64,000 bases of DNA, from contig NZ_BMSX01000023.1 in assembly GCF_014649375.1 (NCBI RefSeq), forward strand, positions 62,001-126,000, read 5' to 3'. Position 1 is the first letter of the stretch; the number at the start of each line of letters is the position of its first letter. A model generated the notes under the pieces. That model made no database searches. It saw only the letters and a list, made by a program, of their open reading frames with translations, and was not told where the DNA came from. This document shows, in pieces, positions 43,154 through 50,775 of this stretch. This DNA is from Streptomyces aurantiogriseus (lineage in GTDB: Bacteria > Actinomycetota > Actinomycetes > Streptomycetales > Streptomycetaceae). A program made the position numbers and the translations under genes.

Positions 43154-43465
43154 ATGCCCGGTCAATCGATTCGAATCGTCGCCGAGGTAACGGCGCATGC
43201 GGGTCAGGCCGAAGAACTCTGGCGGAACCTGGCCGAGCTGGTGGAGCCCACCCGGAAAGAGGCCGGGAACATCAGCTACGACATACTCCAGGACCTGGAC
43301 AATCCTGATCACTTCCTCTTCTACGAGGAGTGGGAATCCAGGGAGTTTTTCGAGCGGCATCTCGAGTCCCCGCACGTCGTCGATTACGGCCGCGTCACCA
43401 GGCATCTGATCGCGATTCCGGTACGCATCTCCCTGTGCACTCCGCGTACCGACGCCAAGGCCTGA
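43154..43465 (+). CDS. Small ABM-fold monooxygenase-like protein
   Basis: A 103-residue dimeric alpha+beta barrel protein of the antibiotic-biosynthesis-monooxygenase (YgiN-like) family. IRIVAEVTAHAGQAEELWRNLAELVEPTRKEAG and FLFYEEWESREFFERHLESPHV are classic family strands and helices. Some members oxidise quinols or small aromatics, others are isomerases or lactonase-like enzymes such as those acting on sugars. Its position between the permease and an SDR gene suggests a minor catabolic or detoxifying step. RBS GAAAGGGG lies upstream of ATG 43154. Confidence 0.87.
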   Translation: MPGQSIRIVAEVTAHAGQAEELWRNLAELVEPTRKEAGNISYDILQDLDNPDHFLFYEEWESREFFERHLESPHVVDYGRVTRHLIAIPVRISLCTPRTDAKA

Positions 43466-43482
43466 CCAGAAAAGGAGCACTC

Positions 43483-44277
43483 ATGAACAGGTTGCAGGGC
43501 AAGGTGGCCGTGGTTACCGGTTCCAGTTCCGGCATCGGCCGTGCCATCGCCCTACGGTTCGCCGAGGAAGGCGCCAAGGTGGTCGTGAGCGATGTGCGCG
43601 CGACCCCGCGGGAAGGCGGTTTCGAAGAGGACGGTGACGTGGCGACGGCCGACCTGATCGTCAAACGCGGCGGGCAGGCCGTTTACGTTCCCTGTGACGT
43701 CTCGGCACACGACGAGGTCCGGGCACTGGCGCACGCGGCCGTGGAGCGGTTCGGAAGGCTCGACCAGTGGGTGAACAACGCGGCCGTCCGCCGCTACGGA
43801 AAGGTCGCCCACGAATACAGCGACGACGATCTGAACCAGATCCTCGACGTCAACGTGAAGGGGACGTACTTCGGCTCCGTGGAAGCCATCAAGGTGTTTT
43901 TGGAGCAGGGGGACGGCGGCAACGTCATCAACATCGTCTCCACTTCCGGCTTGCGCGGTCATCCGCGCCAGGCGCTGTACAACACCAGCAAGGGCGCCAC
44001 CCGCCTGCTCACCATGTCCCTGGCGACCGACTACGGCCCGAAGGGAATCCGGGTCAACGGAATCTGCCCCACCTTCGTGAAAACGTCCTTCACTCGTGAC
44101 GAATTCGACGACACCGAATTCCAGAACTCCTTGGCCCAAGGACTTCCACTCGGCCGCTGGGGTGAGGCAGTCGACGTCGCGAACGCCGCTGTCTATCTCG
44201 CTTCCGACGAATCCAGCATGGTCACCGGACACCTGCTGAGCGTCGACGGCGGAGAAACCCTGAGCCGGTACATCTGA
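43483..44277 (+). CDS. Short-chain dehydrogenase (sugar/polyol dehydrogenase-like)
   Basis: A 264-residue classical SDR: VTGSSSGIGRAI nucleotide loop, VNNAAVRRYG, STSGLRG with the catalytic Ser and YNTSK with Tyr and Lys. The ending TGHLLSVDGGETL is standard. The adjacent kinase and isomerases suggest it oxidises a polyol or sugar (for example a tetritol or aldose) to a ketose or lactone. It sits 17 bases after the ABM gene and 20 before the lactonase-like gene. RBS AAAGGAG precedes ATG 43483. Confidence 0.9.
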   Translation: MNRLQGKVAVVTGSSSGIGRAIALRFAEEGAKVVVSDVRATPREGGFEEDGDVATADLIVKRGGQAVYVPCDVSAHDEVRALAHAAVERFGRLDQWVNNAAVRRYGKVAHEYSDDDLNQILDVNVKGTYFGSVEAIKVFLEQGDGGNVINIVSTSGLRGHPRQALYNTSKGATRLLTMSLATDYGPKGIRVNGICPTFVKTSFTRDEFDDTEFQNSLAQGLPLGRWGEAVDVANAAVYLASDESSMVTGHLLSVDGGETLSRYI

Positions 44278-44297
44278 CCAGAGGGAGGCATCTGAAG

Positions 44298-45107
44298 ATG
44301 AGCAGCGGCGAGATCAAGCTCACCGTCATGCCGGTGGGAAAGTTCGAGGCCAGTCTGAGCTGGCTGCTGTTCGACCCCGCCCGCGTGGTCGGCACCCGTC
44401 AGGAGCCTCACAAGGCGGCACCGTGGGTGGACGTGCCCGTTCATTCCGTGCTGATCCAGCACCCCGAGGGCAACCTTCTCTGGGACACCGGGCTGCCGCG
44501 TGACTGGGAGACCAAGTGGGCGCCGACCGGGCTGACCGATTACTGGCCGGTCGTCGCCGAGGAGCAGGAGTGGTTCGACTCCCGGCTGAAGCAGGCCGGA
44601 GTGGAGACCGGTGACATCGACTTCCTGGTCTTCTCCCACCTGCACTGGGACCACGCGGGCAACGGCTGGATGTTCAACGGCACCGACGCCAAGGTCGTGT
44701 GCAGCCAGGCGGAGTACGAGGGCGCGTTCGGCTTCGAGGGCTACTGCGACGGCCCCTTCATCCGCAGCGACTACGGCGAACTGCCCTTCGAGACCGTCCA
44801 GGAGGACACCGAGATCCTGCCCGGCGTCACGCTGCTCCAGACCCCGGGGCACACCTGGGGCACGATGTCGCTCCAGGTGGATCTGCCGGACACCGGGACC
44901 ATGATCTTCACCTCCGACGCCATCTTCCTGGGCGACAACTTCGGCCCGCCGACCGTCACGCCGGGCATCGTCCACGACAGCCAGAAGTGGCTGGCATCGG
45001 TCGAGAAGATCAGGACAATCGCCGAACGCACCGACGCGACCGTGATCTTCGGCCACGACGCCGAACAGGCGAAGCGCATGCGGTCCGCCCCGGACTACTA
45101 CACGTGA
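44298..45107 (+). CDS. Metallo-beta-lactamase-fold lactonase-like hydrolase
   Basis: A 269-residue MBL-fold protein, close to the AttM/AiiA lactonase group. The zinc motif is SHLHWDHAGN (residues about 112-121), with a further His in QTPGHTWGTMSL and Asp in FTSDAIF, then His in IFGHDAEQ. Such enzymes open N-acyl-homoserine or sugar lactones. In this operon, beside an SDR, hydrolysis of a sugar lactone to an aldonate is the simplest role. Quorum quenching is a possible alternative. No signal peptide. Confidence 0.87.
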   Translation: MSSGEIKLTVMPVGKFEASLSWLLFDPARVVGTRQEPHKAAPWVDVPVHSVLIQHPEGNLLWDTGLPRDWETKWAPTGLTDYWPVVAEEQEWFDSRLKQAGVETGDIDFLVFSHLHWDHAGNGWMFNGTDAKVVCSQAEYEGAFGFEGYCDGPFIRSDYGELPFETVQEDTEILPGVTLLQTPGHTWGTMSLQVDLPDTGTMIFTSDAIFLGDNFGPPTVTPGIVHDSQKWLASVEKIRTIAERTDATVIFGHDAEQAKRMRSAPDYYT

Positions 45108-45153
45108 CCGCACCGGGCACCGATTCCCGCCGCCCGGCCGAAAGGACTTCCCC

Positions 45154-45567
45154 ATGCCGATCTACGACTACGAGTGCAGCCAGGGACACGGTTTCGAAGC
45201 ACTCGTCCCCCGTTGGAGTTCACCCCACCCCGCGTGCCCGGCATGCGGGACGCAGACCCGGCGCCGGCCGGCCGCCGGGGCCTGCCTGACCGGCACCGCG
45301 AGCCTGCCGCCGAGCAACCACGAGGCCCCGACGACCTGGCTCGGCACCCACCGGGGCAACCGTGAGGTCGTCACCGGCTGGCGCCGAGCACTGGAGCAGC
45401 GCAGGAACCTCGAAGAGCGCTACCCGGAACTCTCCACCCCCCGGTCCCCGGTGGTGGCCCACGAAGGCCACTACCACCACGCACCGCTGACCGTGGACGA
45501 AGTGCGCGCCACCACGAGCCGCGCCGACCGGCCGTCCCGGCCCAAGGCCGACGGAGCGCCGGCATGA
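45154..45567 (+). CDS. FmdB-type zinc-ribbon protein
   Basis: A 137-residue protein starting MPIYDYECSQGHGFE, the FmdB/CxxC_CXXC_SSSS family start. The zinc site has Cys8, Cys28 and Cys31 (CPACG); the usual second Cys (position 11) is replaced by Gly with His12 next to it, so the site may be CxxxH-CxxC. The C-terminal 90 residues are hydrophilic (RRALEQRRNLEERYPEL), unlike most family members. It lies between the lactonase and the hydrolase genes. Function is unknown; such proteins are often regulatory or chaperone-like small partners. Confidence 0.75.
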   Translation: MPIYDYECSQGHGFEALVPRWSSPHPACPACGTQTRRRPAAGACLTGTASLPPSNHEAPTTWLGTHRGNREVVTGWRRALEQRRNLEERYPELSTPRSPVVAHEGHYHHAPLTVDEVRATTSRADRPSRPKADGAPA

Positions 45568-45635
45568 GCGTCGTCACCACGTCCGATCCGCAGCCATGTG
45601 GTCGGCGGCACGGCAGCAGGAGGGCCAGGCCATGA
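45564..45635 (+). CDS. Possible 23-codon minicistron bridging two overlaps
   Basis: An ATG at 45564 overlaps the FmdB stop (ATGA) and its reading frame ends at a TGA (45633-45635) that overlaps the ATG of the next gene at 45632. The encoded peptide is MSVVTTSDPQPCGRRHGSRR plus three more residues. It has no family. The double 4-base overlap could mediate translational coupling between the flanking genes. It may equally be chance. Confidence 0.3.
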   Translation: MSVVTTSDPQPCGRRHGSRRARP

Positions 45636-46480
45636 CACAGCTCGAACACCACTATGCGCACCTGTCCGAGGTGCTGATGCACTACACGGTCGCGGGCGAG
45701 GGTGAGCCGCTGGTGCTGCTCCACGGTTACCCGCAGACCTGGTTGTGCTGGGAGAAGACCCTGCCGTTCCTCACCGACCGCTTTCGGGTGATCATGCCTG
45801 ACCTGCGCGGGCTGGGAGACACCTCCCGCCCGGCTGGCGGGTACGACAAGAAGACCGTCGCGGCGGATGTGTGGGAACTCGTCCACGACCGGCTCGGTAT
45901 CGAGGCGTTCCATCTGGCCGGACACGACTGGGGCGGAGTGGTCGCCTTCCGGCTGGCCGCCGACCACCGTGACGCCGTCAGCCGACTGGCCGTCGTCGAC
46001 GTCGCCATCCCCGGCGACGGCGCCCCTGACATCGGCCAGGGCGGACGCCGTTGGCACCATCGCTTCCTGCAGACCCTCGACCTGCCCGAGGCACTCGTCG
46101 AAGGACGCGAGCACCACTACCTCGGCTGGTTCTGGCGCAACTACGGACACCGGCCCGATGCCATCGACCCCGCGCACATCGCCGAGTACCTCCGCGTGTA
46201 CACCTCCGCGGGCGCGACCCGCGCCGGGTTCGCCTACTACCGGAGCGTCACGCAGGACGTCGCGGACAACACCGGGCTGCCTCCCCTGGACATGCCGGTC
46301 CTGGCCGTCGGCGGCGGCACCAGCTGGGGACGAGGGACCGAAGTGGCCGTCTCCTGCCGCACGATGGCCAAGGACGTCACCGAGGTAGTGATCGACGAGT
46401 GCGGGCACTGGGTCCCCGACGAGCAGCCCGAGGAACTGGCCGGGCACTTCCGCTCCTTCTTCACGGCGGCCCGGGCATAA
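45632..46480 (+). CDS. Epoxide-hydrolase/dehalogenase-like alpha/beta hydrolase
   Basis: A 282-residue alpha/beta hydrolase. HGYP is at 31-34, GHDWGG carries the nucleophilic Asp99, and DECGHWVPDEQPE the catalytic His. The Asp nucleophile marks the epoxide hydrolase and haloacid/haloalkane dehalogenase branch. Its role in a sugar operon is not obvious; it may act on an anhydro-sugar or a lactone-like substrate. It resembles the 24177 protein in motifs but diverges in sequence. RBS AGGAGGG precedes ATG 45632. Confidence 0.83.
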   Translation: MTQLEHHYAHLSEVLMHYTVAGEGEPLVLLHGYPQTWLCWEKTLPFLTDRFRVIMPDLRGLGDTSRPAGGYDKKTVAADVWELVHDRLGIEAFHLAGHDWGGVVAFRLAADHRDAVSRLAVVDVAIPGDGAPDIGQGGRRWHHRFLQTLDLPEALVEGREHHYLGWFWRNYGHRPDAIDPAHIAEYLRVYTSAGATRAGFAYYRSVTQDVADNTGLPPLDMPVLAVGGGTSWGRGTEVAVSCRTMAKDVTEVVIDECGHWVPDEQPEELAGHFRSFFTAARA

Positions 46481-46530
46481 CACGCCACTTCTCTCACCCC
46501 CATCAGCGCACCTGTCCGAAAGGACCTGTC

Positions 46531-47403
46531 ATGTCTGTCGTCGCGCCCAACGGGCGCACCATCGCCGAGCGTATCGGTGTCTCCACCGTGTGCTTCCGGC
46601 ACCTTGAGCTGGCCCCCGCCCTGGAACGGATCGCCTCACTGGGCGCCGACGCCGTCGACCTCGCAGCGCTGCGTGGACTGTGCGAGCACGTGTCTCCCGA
46701 CGGCGAACCGGCTCAGCTGCGGAAGGCCGCAACCGTGGTCGAGGCCAGCGGTCTGAAGCCGCTCGCGCTGAACGCGGACCCTGAGTCCTTCGACGAGCAG
46801 GACTTCGCCGTGGTGCTGAACCGCGTGGAGAGACTGACGGAATTCTGTGCCACCGTCGGTGCGCCTCTGCTCATCCTTCCTGGCGGCGCTGCCCTGCATC
46901 CAGGCGACAACGGCGCCGCGGCCAATGACGTCAGGGCTCGGCTTGCTCAGGTGATCGAAGGCTCCCTCCTGGCGGCGGCCATCGGGCAGCGATACGGCGT
47001 GCGGGTCGCTGTCGAGGCACCGCACTACCTCCGGCTGGCCCGTACGCTCGATCTGGCCGACCAACTGGGTTCACAGCTACCGCTGGTGTTCGACACCTCG
47101 CATGTCGCCGCGGGTGGATTCGACCCCGGGGAGGCGTTCTCCCAGCGCGCCCACCAGATCGTGCACGTGCAGTTGCGCGACGCTGTTCCCGGGGACATAC
47201 GGCGTGCTGTCGGCCACGGTGACATTGACTTCGCCCGGTTCTTCGACGCCTCGGAATCCGCCGGCTACCAGGGCGCCTTCGTTCTGGAGTTGGAGACCCA
47301 CAACAGCCCGTACACCAGCAAGGACGATGAGGTGACGGCGGCTCTGTCCGCCATGTTCCTCGCAGCCTCAGAAAGTGGACACGACGGCCGGGAGGACCAA
47401 TGA
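46531..47403 (+). CDS. TIM-barrel sugar phosphate isomerase/epimerase-like protein
   Basis: A 290-residue AP-endonuclease-2-type TIM barrel: GVSTVCFRHLELAPALERIASLGADAVDLA opens the barrel, with ILPGG, VAVEAPHY, LVFDTSHVAAGG and VHVQLRD and later FVLELETHN supplying metal-ligand Glu, Asp, His and Glu. Members include tetrulose and hydroxypyruvate isomerases and oxo-sugar-acid decarboxylases. In this cluster it could isomerise erythrulose (phosphate) or decarboxylate an oxo-acid to a tetrulose. It overlaps the following dehydrogenase gene by ATGA. The specific step is inferred. Confidence 0.85.
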   Translation: MSVVAPNGRTIAERIGVSTVCFRHLELAPALERIASLGADAVDLAALRGLCEHVSPDGEPAQLRKAATVVEASGLKPLALNADPESFDEQDFAVVLNRVERLTEFCATVGAPLLILPGGAALHPGDNGAAANDVRARLAQVIEGSLLAAAIGQRYGVRVAVEAPHYLRLARTLDLADQLGSQLPLVFDTSHVAAGGFDPGEAFSQRAHQIVHVQLRDAVPGDIRRAVGHGDIDFARFFDASESAGYQGAFVLELETHNSPYTSKDDEVTAALSAMFLAASESGHDGREDQ

Positions 47404-48332
47404 CACGTGTGGGATTCGTGGGGGTCGGAGCCATCGGCCTGCCCATGGCGAAGCATCTGGTCAGTGCGGGATTCGACGTCGTCGCCTTCGACGCGTCCCC
47501 GGTGCGGCTGGACGAGGCCGCGGCGGCGGGGATGCGCCCGGCAGCAGGCGCCGGGGAAGCGGCCAAGGACGCCGACGCCGTCCTGGTGATGGTGGCCACG
47601 CCTCAGCAGTTGCACGACGCCGTCCTCGGGGAGGGCGGAGTGGCCGAGCAGATCGCCGCGGGGACATGCTGCGTGATCATGAGCACGGTCGGTGTCGACG
47701 CTGTCCGCGCGGTCGCCGAGGTCCTCGTCGATCGTGGGGTCGGAGTCCTGGACGTACCCGTCACCGGTGGAGTGGCGCGAGCCGAGACCGGCACGCTGAC
47801 GCTGCTGGCCGGCGGCGACCTCGAACTGCTGGGCCGGCACACGAACCTCCTGACGCCGATGGGCCGGATCGTCCTGTGCGGCCCGGCCGTGGGCGACGGG
47901 CAGGCGGTCAAACTGGTCAACCAACTGCTGTGCAGCGTCCACTTGGCCGCGGCCGCCGAGGCTCTGGCCTTCGCGGAGGCTCTCGGTCTGGACCCGGACA
48001 CCGTGCTCGAGATCGTCAAGGACGGTGCGGCCGGCTCGTGGATGCTGTCCGACCGCGGCCCTCGCATGATCGCAGAGGATCCGCCGGTCCGCTCCGCCGT
48101 CGACATCTTCGTCAAGGACGCGACGTTGGTCGCCGATGCCGCCGGCGTGGCCGGATTCGACGCGCCGCTGCTCACAGCGGCGGCAAGCAGGTTCCGTGCC
48201 GCCGCGGCTGCCGGTCTCGGCCGCGCTGACGACTCCCGCGTCATCACCACGTACCGTGCCGCGGGGCCTGGCCCGGGAACCGGACGAGCAGGGGCGGATG
48301 ATGCCGCGTCAAACATGGAGAACGACCGATGA
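47400..48332 (+). CDS. 3-hydroxyisobutyrate/threonate-type NAD(P)-dependent dehydrogenase
   Basis: A 310-residue beta-hydroxyacid dehydrogenase. The Rossmann start is RVGFVGVGAIGLPMAKHL, DVPVTGGVARAETGTL is the substrate-binding signature, and GDGQAVKLVNQ contains the catalytic Lys. Relatives oxidise L-threonate (LtnD), tartronate semialdehyde or related acid sugars. It overlaps both neighbours by 4 bases (ATGA at 47400-47403 and 48329-48332), so it works in a tightly coupled series with the TIM-barrel protein and the kinase. An acid-sugar substrate, made from a lactone by the upstream lactonase, fits well. Confidence 0.87.
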   Translation: MTRVGFVGVGAIGLPMAKHLVSAGFDVVAFDASPVRLDEAAAAGMRPAAGAGEAAKDADAVLVMVATPQQLHDAVLGEGGVAEQIAAGTCCVIMSTVGVDAVRAVAEVLVDRGVGVLDVPVTGGVARAETGTLTLLAGGDLELLGRHTNLLTPMGRIVLCGPAVGDGQAVKLVNQLLCSVHLAAAAEALAFAEALGLDPDTVLEIVKDGAAGSWMLSDRGPRMIAEDPPVRSAVDIFVKDATLVADAAGVAGFDAPLLTAAASRFRAAAAAGLGRADDSRVITTYRAAGPGPGTGRAGADDAASNMENDR

Positions 48333-50077
48333 CCCATCTGTTCAACGACCCGGCGGCCTTCACCGAGGACATGCTCGCCGGATTCCTCGACGCCAACTCC
48401 GACTACGTCACCGGCGTGCCCGGGGGCGTGGTCCGCGCCCAGGAGACCCCACAGGGCAAGGTCGCGGTCGTCGTCGGAGGCGGCTCCGGGCACTACCCCG
48501 CTTTCTGCGGCATCGTCGGCCGCGGCTTCGCCGACGGTGCTGTCGTCGGGAACATCTTCACCTCGCCCTCCGCCCAGGAGGCCTACACCGTGGCGAAGGC
48601 CGCCACCGGTGACGCAGGGGTGCTGATCCTCTCCGGGAACTACGCGGGCGACGTCCTGAACTTCACCAGCGCCGCGCAGCGGCTGACTTCTGAGGGCACG
48701 CAGGCCCGGGTGCTGTTCGTCACCGACGATCTCGCCAGTGCACCCGACACCGAAACCGAGCGCCGCCGCGGGGTCGCCGGGGACTTCGTGGTCTTCCGCG
48801 TGGCGGGTGCCGCGGCCGAGGCCGGCTACGACCTCGACGCGGTCGAGAAAGCAGCGAGCCGCGCCAACGACCGTACCCGCACCCTCGGCGTGGCCTTCTC
48901 CGGCTGCACCCTGCCCGGCGCTCGGACGCCTCTGTTCACGGTGCCCGAGGGGCGCATGGGCGTCGGGCTGGGGATCCACGGTGAGCCAGGAGTGTCGGAG
49001 GCCGACATGCCGTCCGCCTCCGAACTGGCCACCCGGCTAGTCGACGGTGTTCTCGCCGAGCGACCCGCCGACGGCTCGGGGCGGATCGCGGTGATCCTCA
49101 ACGGACTCGGCACCACCAAGTACGAGGAACTCTTCGTCGTGTGGGCCACGGTCTCGCGGCTCCTTGCCGGGCGAGGCCTCACCGTCGTCGAACCAGAGGT
49201 GGGCGAGTTGGTGACCAGTCTCGACATGGCCGGTGTCTCCCTCACGGTGACCTTCCTCGACGAGGAACTGGAGTCCTTGTGGCGGGCACCGGCGGACACC
49301 CCCGCCTACCGCAAAGGGCCCGCCCGCCTGGCCCAGAAGGAGGGCGGGAGCCGACGGCGCTCCCCAGCAGCGCAGGGTGGCTCGTCCATCGAGGCGGCAC
49401 AGATCCCGCCCGCGACGACTGCGGCCCGGCAGGCCGCTGCCGCTGTCGTCGCAGGTCTGAGCAGCATGCGGACCGCACTGATCGATTCCGCCGACGAACT
49501 CGGCCGCATCGACGCCGTCGCCGGAGACGGAGACCACGGACGGGGCATGGTCAAGGGCGTGACCGCCGCCGTCGAGGCGGCCACGGGTCTTGCCGAGCGT
49601 GGGGCAGGCGTGTCCACCGTGCTGATCGGCGCGGGCGACGCCTGGGCCGCGAAAGCGGGTGGTACCTCCGGTGCACTGTGGGGTGCCGGGATGCGTGAGG
49701 CCGGGGCACACCTGAGCGACACCGCATCCGACATCACCGCCGAAGATGTCTCGGGCGCCCTTCGGCGAGGGCTGAACACCATCGTCGCCATCGGCAAAGC
49801 CGCTCCTGGTGACAAGACGTTGCTGGACGCCGCCCTGCCGTTCGCCGATGCCCTGGAGACCGCCATCGGCCGTGGCACGGACCTGTGGACCGCGTGGGAC
49901 GAGGCAGCGGCCGTGGCCCACACCGCCGCCCTGGCGACCGCGGACCTCGTTCCGAAGACAGGACGGGCCCGCCCGTTGGCGGCCCGCAGCATCGGCACAC
50001 CCGACGCCGGGGCGACGTCCTATGCCCTGTGTGTTCGCTCAGTTCTTTCCGTACGCACGAAGGAGCACGCCGAATGA
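48329..50077 (+). CDS. Fused DhaK-DhaL dihydroxyacetone/erythrulose-type kinase
   Basis: A 582-residue ATP-dependent ketose kinase. The DhaK domain (1-330) has VVGGGSGHYPAF and, in MGVGLGIHGEPG, the His that binds the ketose covalently. A Ser/Gly/Ala-rich linker follows. The DhaL domain (370-580) has VAGDGDHGRGM for ATP/magnesium and AGDAWAAKAGGTSGALWG. Single-chain DhaKL enzymes of this type in mycobacteria and proteobacteria include L- and D-erythrulose kinases of tetritol and apionate pathways. With the RpiB-type isomerase downstream (ATGA overlap at 50074), erythrulose is a better guess than dihydroxyacetone, but this is inference. Confidence 0.88.
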   Translation: MTHLFNDPAAFTEDMLAGFLDANSDYVTGVPGGVVRAQETPQGKVAVVVGGGSGHYPAFCGIVGRGFADGAVVGNIFTSPSAQEAYTVAKAATGDAGVLILSGNYAGDVLNFTSAAQRLTSEGTQARVLFVTDDLASAPDTETERRRGVAGDFVVFRVAGAAAEAGYDLDAVEKAASRANDRTRTLGVAFSGCTLPGARTPLFTVPEGRMGVGLGIHGEPGVSEADMPSASELATRLVDGVLAERPADGSGRIAVILNGLGTTKYEELFVVWATVSRLLAGRGLTVVEPEVGELVTSLDMAGVSLTVTFLDEELESLWRAPADTPAYRKGPARLAQKEGGSRRRSPAAQGGSSIEAAQIPPATTAARQAAAAVVAGLSSMRTALIDSADELGRIDAVAGDGDHGRGMVKGVTAAVEAATGLAERGAGVSTVLIGAGDAWAAKAGGTSGALWGAGMREAGAHLSDTASDITAEDVSGALRRGLNTIVAIGKAAPGDKTLLDAALPFADALETAIGRGTDLWTAWDEAAAVAHTAALATADLVPKTGRARPLAARSIGTPDAGATSYALCVRSVLSVRTKEHAE

Positions 50078-50568
50078 CCGGACAGCAGCCCCTGCGACTG
50101 GTCGTCGGCTGCGATGACGCGGGCCTGGAGTACAAGGAGGCTCTCAAGGCCGATCTGCAAGCAGATGACCGGATCGCCGAGGTCATCGACGTGGGGGTGA
50201 CCCGCGGCGAGACCACCGCGTATCCGCATGTAGCGGTTACCGCAGCCAAGCTGGTCGCGGCAGGGGAGGCGGAGCGGGCACTCCTCGTGTGTGGCACCGG
50301 GCTCGGTATGGCGATATCCGCCAACAAGGTGCCGGGTGTGCGGGCCGTGACCGCTCACGACAGCTTCTCGGTGGAGCGGGCCGTGCTGTCCAACGACGCC
50401 CAGGTGTTGTGCTTCGGCCAGCGTGTCGTGGGCCTGGAACTCGCCCGCCGCCTTGCCCGCGAATGGCTCAACTACCGCTTCGACACCAGCTCCGCCTCTG
50501 CGGCCAAGGTCGCGGCAATCTCCGGATACGAGCAGAAGGATCCCTCGAACGGCTCCGGCACACCGTGA
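50074..50568 (+). CDS. RpiB/LacAB-family sugar phosphate isomerase
   Basis: A 164-residue aldose-ketose isomerase. CGTGLGMAISANKVPGVRA is the family signature with catalytic Cys73, and SNDAQVLCFG the later conserved segment. The N-terminal motif reads GCDDAGLEYK where ribose-5-phosphate isomerase has SDHAGFELK. This family includes D-erythrulose-4-phosphate isomerase (DerI) that acts after erythrulose kinases. It overlaps the kinase stop, which supports that role. The product would be erythrose-4-phosphate, a transketolase/transaldolase substrate, and those genes follow. A 207-base gap then separates it from transketolase. Confidence 0.9.
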   Translation: MTGQQPLRLVVGCDDAGLEYKEALKADLQADDRIAEVIDVGVTRGETTAYPHVAVTAAKLVAAGEAERALLVCGTGLGMAISANKVPGVRAVTAHDSFSVERAVLSNDAQVLCFGQRVVGLELARRLAREWLNYRFDTSSASAAKVAAISGYEQKDPSNGSGTP

Positions 50569-50775
50569 TCGAACCTGCCCGTCCCGCCCCCGGCAGCTGC
50601 GCCCTCCCCCGCTGCGGCGCGTCAGTCGCCCGACTCCGGACCCCTCGGTCAGCGGTCTCGGCCTCAAGACCGGCGCCGAGCCCCGCACGCGTCCGACCAC
50701 CGATTGGGGGGAACGGCGCCGCCGAGGCGGCCCCCTCCGCTGCGACGCGGCTATGAACCGCAGGATGGAATCCCC

